The position numbers were made by a program, and so were the translations under genes. The notes beneath the pieces were generated by a model. The model ran no database searches. It saw nothing but the letters and a program-made list of their open reading frames with translations, and had not been told where the DNA came from. Source: Cyathus striatus (Eukaryota > Basidiomycota > Agaricomycetes > Agaricales > Nidulariaceae). Taken from it: a stretch of DNA of 64,000 nt. Of this stretch, positions 61,536 to 64,000 are shown piece after piece. How positions within the stretch are numbered: position 1 is the first letter of the stretch; every line of letters begins with the position of its first letter. Location of the stretch: contig JAOVFP010000010.1 of assembly GCA_025738555.1 (NCBI GenBank), positions 2,914,001-2,978,000 of the forward strand, in the 5' to 3' direction.

Positions 61536-61765
61536 GTATTCCTATAGTGCATGTTTCATCTGAGTCGTGGCTATCATTGTGATTGATCGCTGTTGGTAAG
61601 CAGTGGGGGTGCGCAATGTTTCACCACCGGGAGCTTGATTGATTGCAATTTGAGTTGGCGCAATCAATGTATTCCTCTGAAATCAATTATAAGTATGTAG
61701 TTAGAAATCATTGAATATATAATTGGGATCTATCATGTGAAGTACGAAATCATTGAATGTAAGTA
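61536..61765 (+). other. Junction between the GMC fragment and the LTR-like arms
   Basis: Short, AT-rich; contains two further copies of a GGGATCTAT...CGAAATCATTGAAT unit related to the start of the left arm, about 47 bases apart. Confidence 0.45.
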
Positions 61766-62463
61766 TAGTTGGGATCTATTATCCAAAGTGCGAAATCATT
61801 CAATAAACGGAATCAATACTGTGTCCGAATTGAAATCAATACCATAACTGAATCAATAAAAATCAAATCTATGGGAAATGTAATGAATCCTTTCAAATAA
61901 ATGGTCCCCAATGATGATACCCACGTATAAGTAGGGTTTTTAACCATATATACTTAACCAGTAGGCTATTCAGTCTTGTATAGATAATGCGCTTCACTTT
62001 ATTTAACCTCTATTTGACTACTACTACTACGGACTTTGTGAAATAAAGACTTCTGTGTTCCTTCCCCTTCATCTACATGTTTCCTGCTAGATAATTTATA
62101 AAATTATTGTATTTAAACACTAAATAATGTTAGAACTCGTATTTAGCTTAATCATGTATTGAACTACTGTGGCAATGTGTACATGAAGACATAAGGGAAC
62201 ATGCTTCATTTCACAAAGTCCGTAGTAGTAGTAGTCAAATAGAGGTTAAATAAAGTGAAGCACGTTATCTATACAAGACTGAATAGCCTACCAGTTAAGT
62301 ACATATGGTTAAAAACTCTACTTATATGTGGGTATCGTCGTTGGGGACCATTTATTTGAAAGGATTCATTACATTTCCCATAGATTTGATTTTTATTGAT
62401 TCAGTTACGGTATTGATTCTGTTTATTGAATGATTTCGCACTTTGGATAATAGATCCCAACTA
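61766..62463. repeat. Inverted LTR-like repeat pair
   Basis: The left arm (61766-62044) and right arm (62208-62463) are inverted copies, with a 23-base indel and few substitutions. They are separated by 163 bases. The left arm continues into AATAAAGACTTCTGTGTTCC and ends near ...ATCTACA (62077), like the R-U5 part of an LTR with a polyadenylation signal. Together they could be two solo LTRs in opposite orientation or a fold-back element. No coding sequence lies between them. Confidence 0.7.
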
Positions 62464-64000
62464 GTCATCAGGAAATACCTCATTGGCACAATTAGCAGAA
62501 TTAGCAGAATATCAGCCAATATAAGCGAAATATAAGCCACTATAAGTTCAATAAGGAGAATTAGCTAAATAAACTTACCCCCTCCCTTATTGCATACATA
62601 ATAAGGTAGTATTAGTTCAGTTAAGGTGATATTAGGTTGAGATATGTAGAACATAGATACTTATTATACCACCTTTGTTCTGATTTGGCTACTCATTTTC
62701 ATGCATTAGAATGCTTTAGGTACACTCATTCACTAATGTTCCTCATGCATTCAAAGTGGGATTAATTAATCCAGGTCATACATGCAACTACATAATAACT
62801 AGCATGAACAATACCATAACGGCACCTAATATCCTACCACATGTAATTCACCTCACCTTCCCCAGTGGAATGGAAATCCAACCAGTGTTCATCAACAGAC
62901 CTCCATAATTCCACACTCAACAGGGAGCCCTGTATTGTCATCATGAAGCAAGAGAGGAAGGAGGGACTGGCTGACGTTGTTGAGATGCAGGGATGAGGAG
63001 AGAGGAATGAGGGAGTTGAATGACATAACCTCAACACCATTCTTGCCTGTGGCTTCATCATTTTCATGTCGCAAAGGAGGAGGGGGGCTTGGTAATATGG
63101 TGAAGAGGGGTGGTTGCAAGTGAGACAACATAGTGTCATGCCTATGATGTGGTGGGGACATGGGACAGCAGGGAACATTGGGGTGGTTGTGAGCGAAACA
63201 ACAGTAGAGAACAGTGGCTTTATGAGTGATGTCACTACCTACAATGCGTAAACAGCACAGTGGGGATGTGAGACAGGGGGGAACATTGAGGGGAGCTGAT
63301 AGATTTGACTTACATGACAATATGTGCCTTGAGGGCTGTGCAACGTGGCATTGAGAGAGATAGGTGTTGGGAGAAACTAGTATTGATGATGTGGGTGGTG
63401 AGCGAAATACGAGTCCCTCTTGTGTGCATAATGATATGGAAGGCCTGAGAGAGAGGGAGAGAAGCAATGAGCAGAGCAAGGCTTAGGCAGAGCATGATGG
63501 TGGGGATGGTTGGTTGAAGCAAAGTTGAAGTCCAGACTCTGAAGTGCTGACATGTTGCAAATGCATTGGCAATGGGCATGTTGATGTGGAAAGTCACATG
63601 ATCGGTCCGGAGTGCCCTGGGAAGCCCTGAGCGGGGTTTGAAACAACTTAACCATTATGGCACTGTTAGTAGTGATACAAAGTCCTGACTCTTGTTGACT
63701 TGTCATTTCTTGCAATATTCAACTGAGAGTTGATGTCAAGTGTCATCGCCATTGATCTCATTAAGGCAAGTATTTATCTGTTTCCTCACTTCAGTCCTGA
63801 GGCACCAGAGAGCTGGATGTCTAGCAATGTACTAGAAGAATGCAATAAATTTTATGTTAATCCTGTTAATGATAGATTTCAATATGCTAAAGCAGTGTAA
63901 TCTATAACTGTGCAATGATAATAATGTAACTAAATATATCTTAATGTCCCTAAAATAAATAAAGATAAGGGGAGTGCTAGTATTGTCTGAACTTATATCT
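62464..64000. other. Right end of the window, no recognisable gene
   Basis: AT-rich, with overlapping minus-strand open frames (62834-63715) rich in His, Ser, Pro and Cys. None has a family signature or a consistent splicing pattern. Several ATAAG-containing short repeats occur at 62490-62580. It may be further transposon-derived DNA. Confidence 0.4.

Noticed and set aside
62834..63715. Overlapping minus-strand frames rich in His, Pro, Ser and Cys
   Set aside because: Several frames are open at once, which indicates low-complexity composition rather than coding; no motif or consistent splice pattern.

Overview
This window looks like nuclear DNA from an Agaricomycete (mushroom- or bracket-forming basidiomycete). 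The genes carry many 50-70 base GT...AG introns. Several families typical of that class are present: CYP63-like P450s, DUF6533 and DUF6534 membrane proteins, and large F-box-like proteins with coiled-coil N-termini. The mobile elements (a MULE-like transposon and a Rep/helicase Helitron) are also typical of such genomes. No tRNA, rRNA, CRISPR array or prokaryotic gene was seen. Species cannot be named from the sequence alone.

Layout. 0.3-7.8 kb: a MULE-like DNA transposon with 34-base terminal inverted repeats and an 8-base target duplication, carrying two divergent multi-exon genes. 8.1-12.7 kb: the relic end of an F-box gene, an intact F-box gene (+) and a P450 gene (-) running towards each other. 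12.8-13.5 kb: a fold-back MITE. 15.8-24.5 kb: three tandem DUF6533 genes (A, B, C). A repeat lies between A and B, with a TA-flanked MITE nested in it, and a small LTR element (TRIM type) sits in an intron of B. 25.2-31.5 kb: a second P450 (+) facing two F-box genes (-), an inverted echo of the 8-12 kb module. 32.3-46.2 kb: a conserved block of uracil phosphoribosyltransferase (-), an NAD-dependent epimerase-like protein (-), a DUF6534 protein (+), Sec63 (-), a third P450 (-) and class II fructose-bisphosphate aldolase (-). 47.3-58.8 kb: a second DUF6533 cluster on the minus strand (D and E/F); gene E/F is split by a 6.8 kb Helitron with an intact 1737-residue Rep/helicase. 60.5-64 kb: a truncated GMC oxidoreductase followed by inverted LTR-like arms and AT-rich sequence without a recognisable gene.

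The housekeeping genes (UPRT, Sec63, aldolase) sit in compact, transposon-poor DNA. P450, F-box and DUF6533 genes sit in duplicated, repeat-rich DNA on both sides. Recent activity of four kinds of mobile element can be read directly: a MULE, a TA-MITE whose empty site is also in the window, a TRIM, and a Helitron interrupting a gene whose intact paralogue is 3 kb away. Positions of introns were read by eye from splice signals and paralogue comparison and have not been checked with transcripts.
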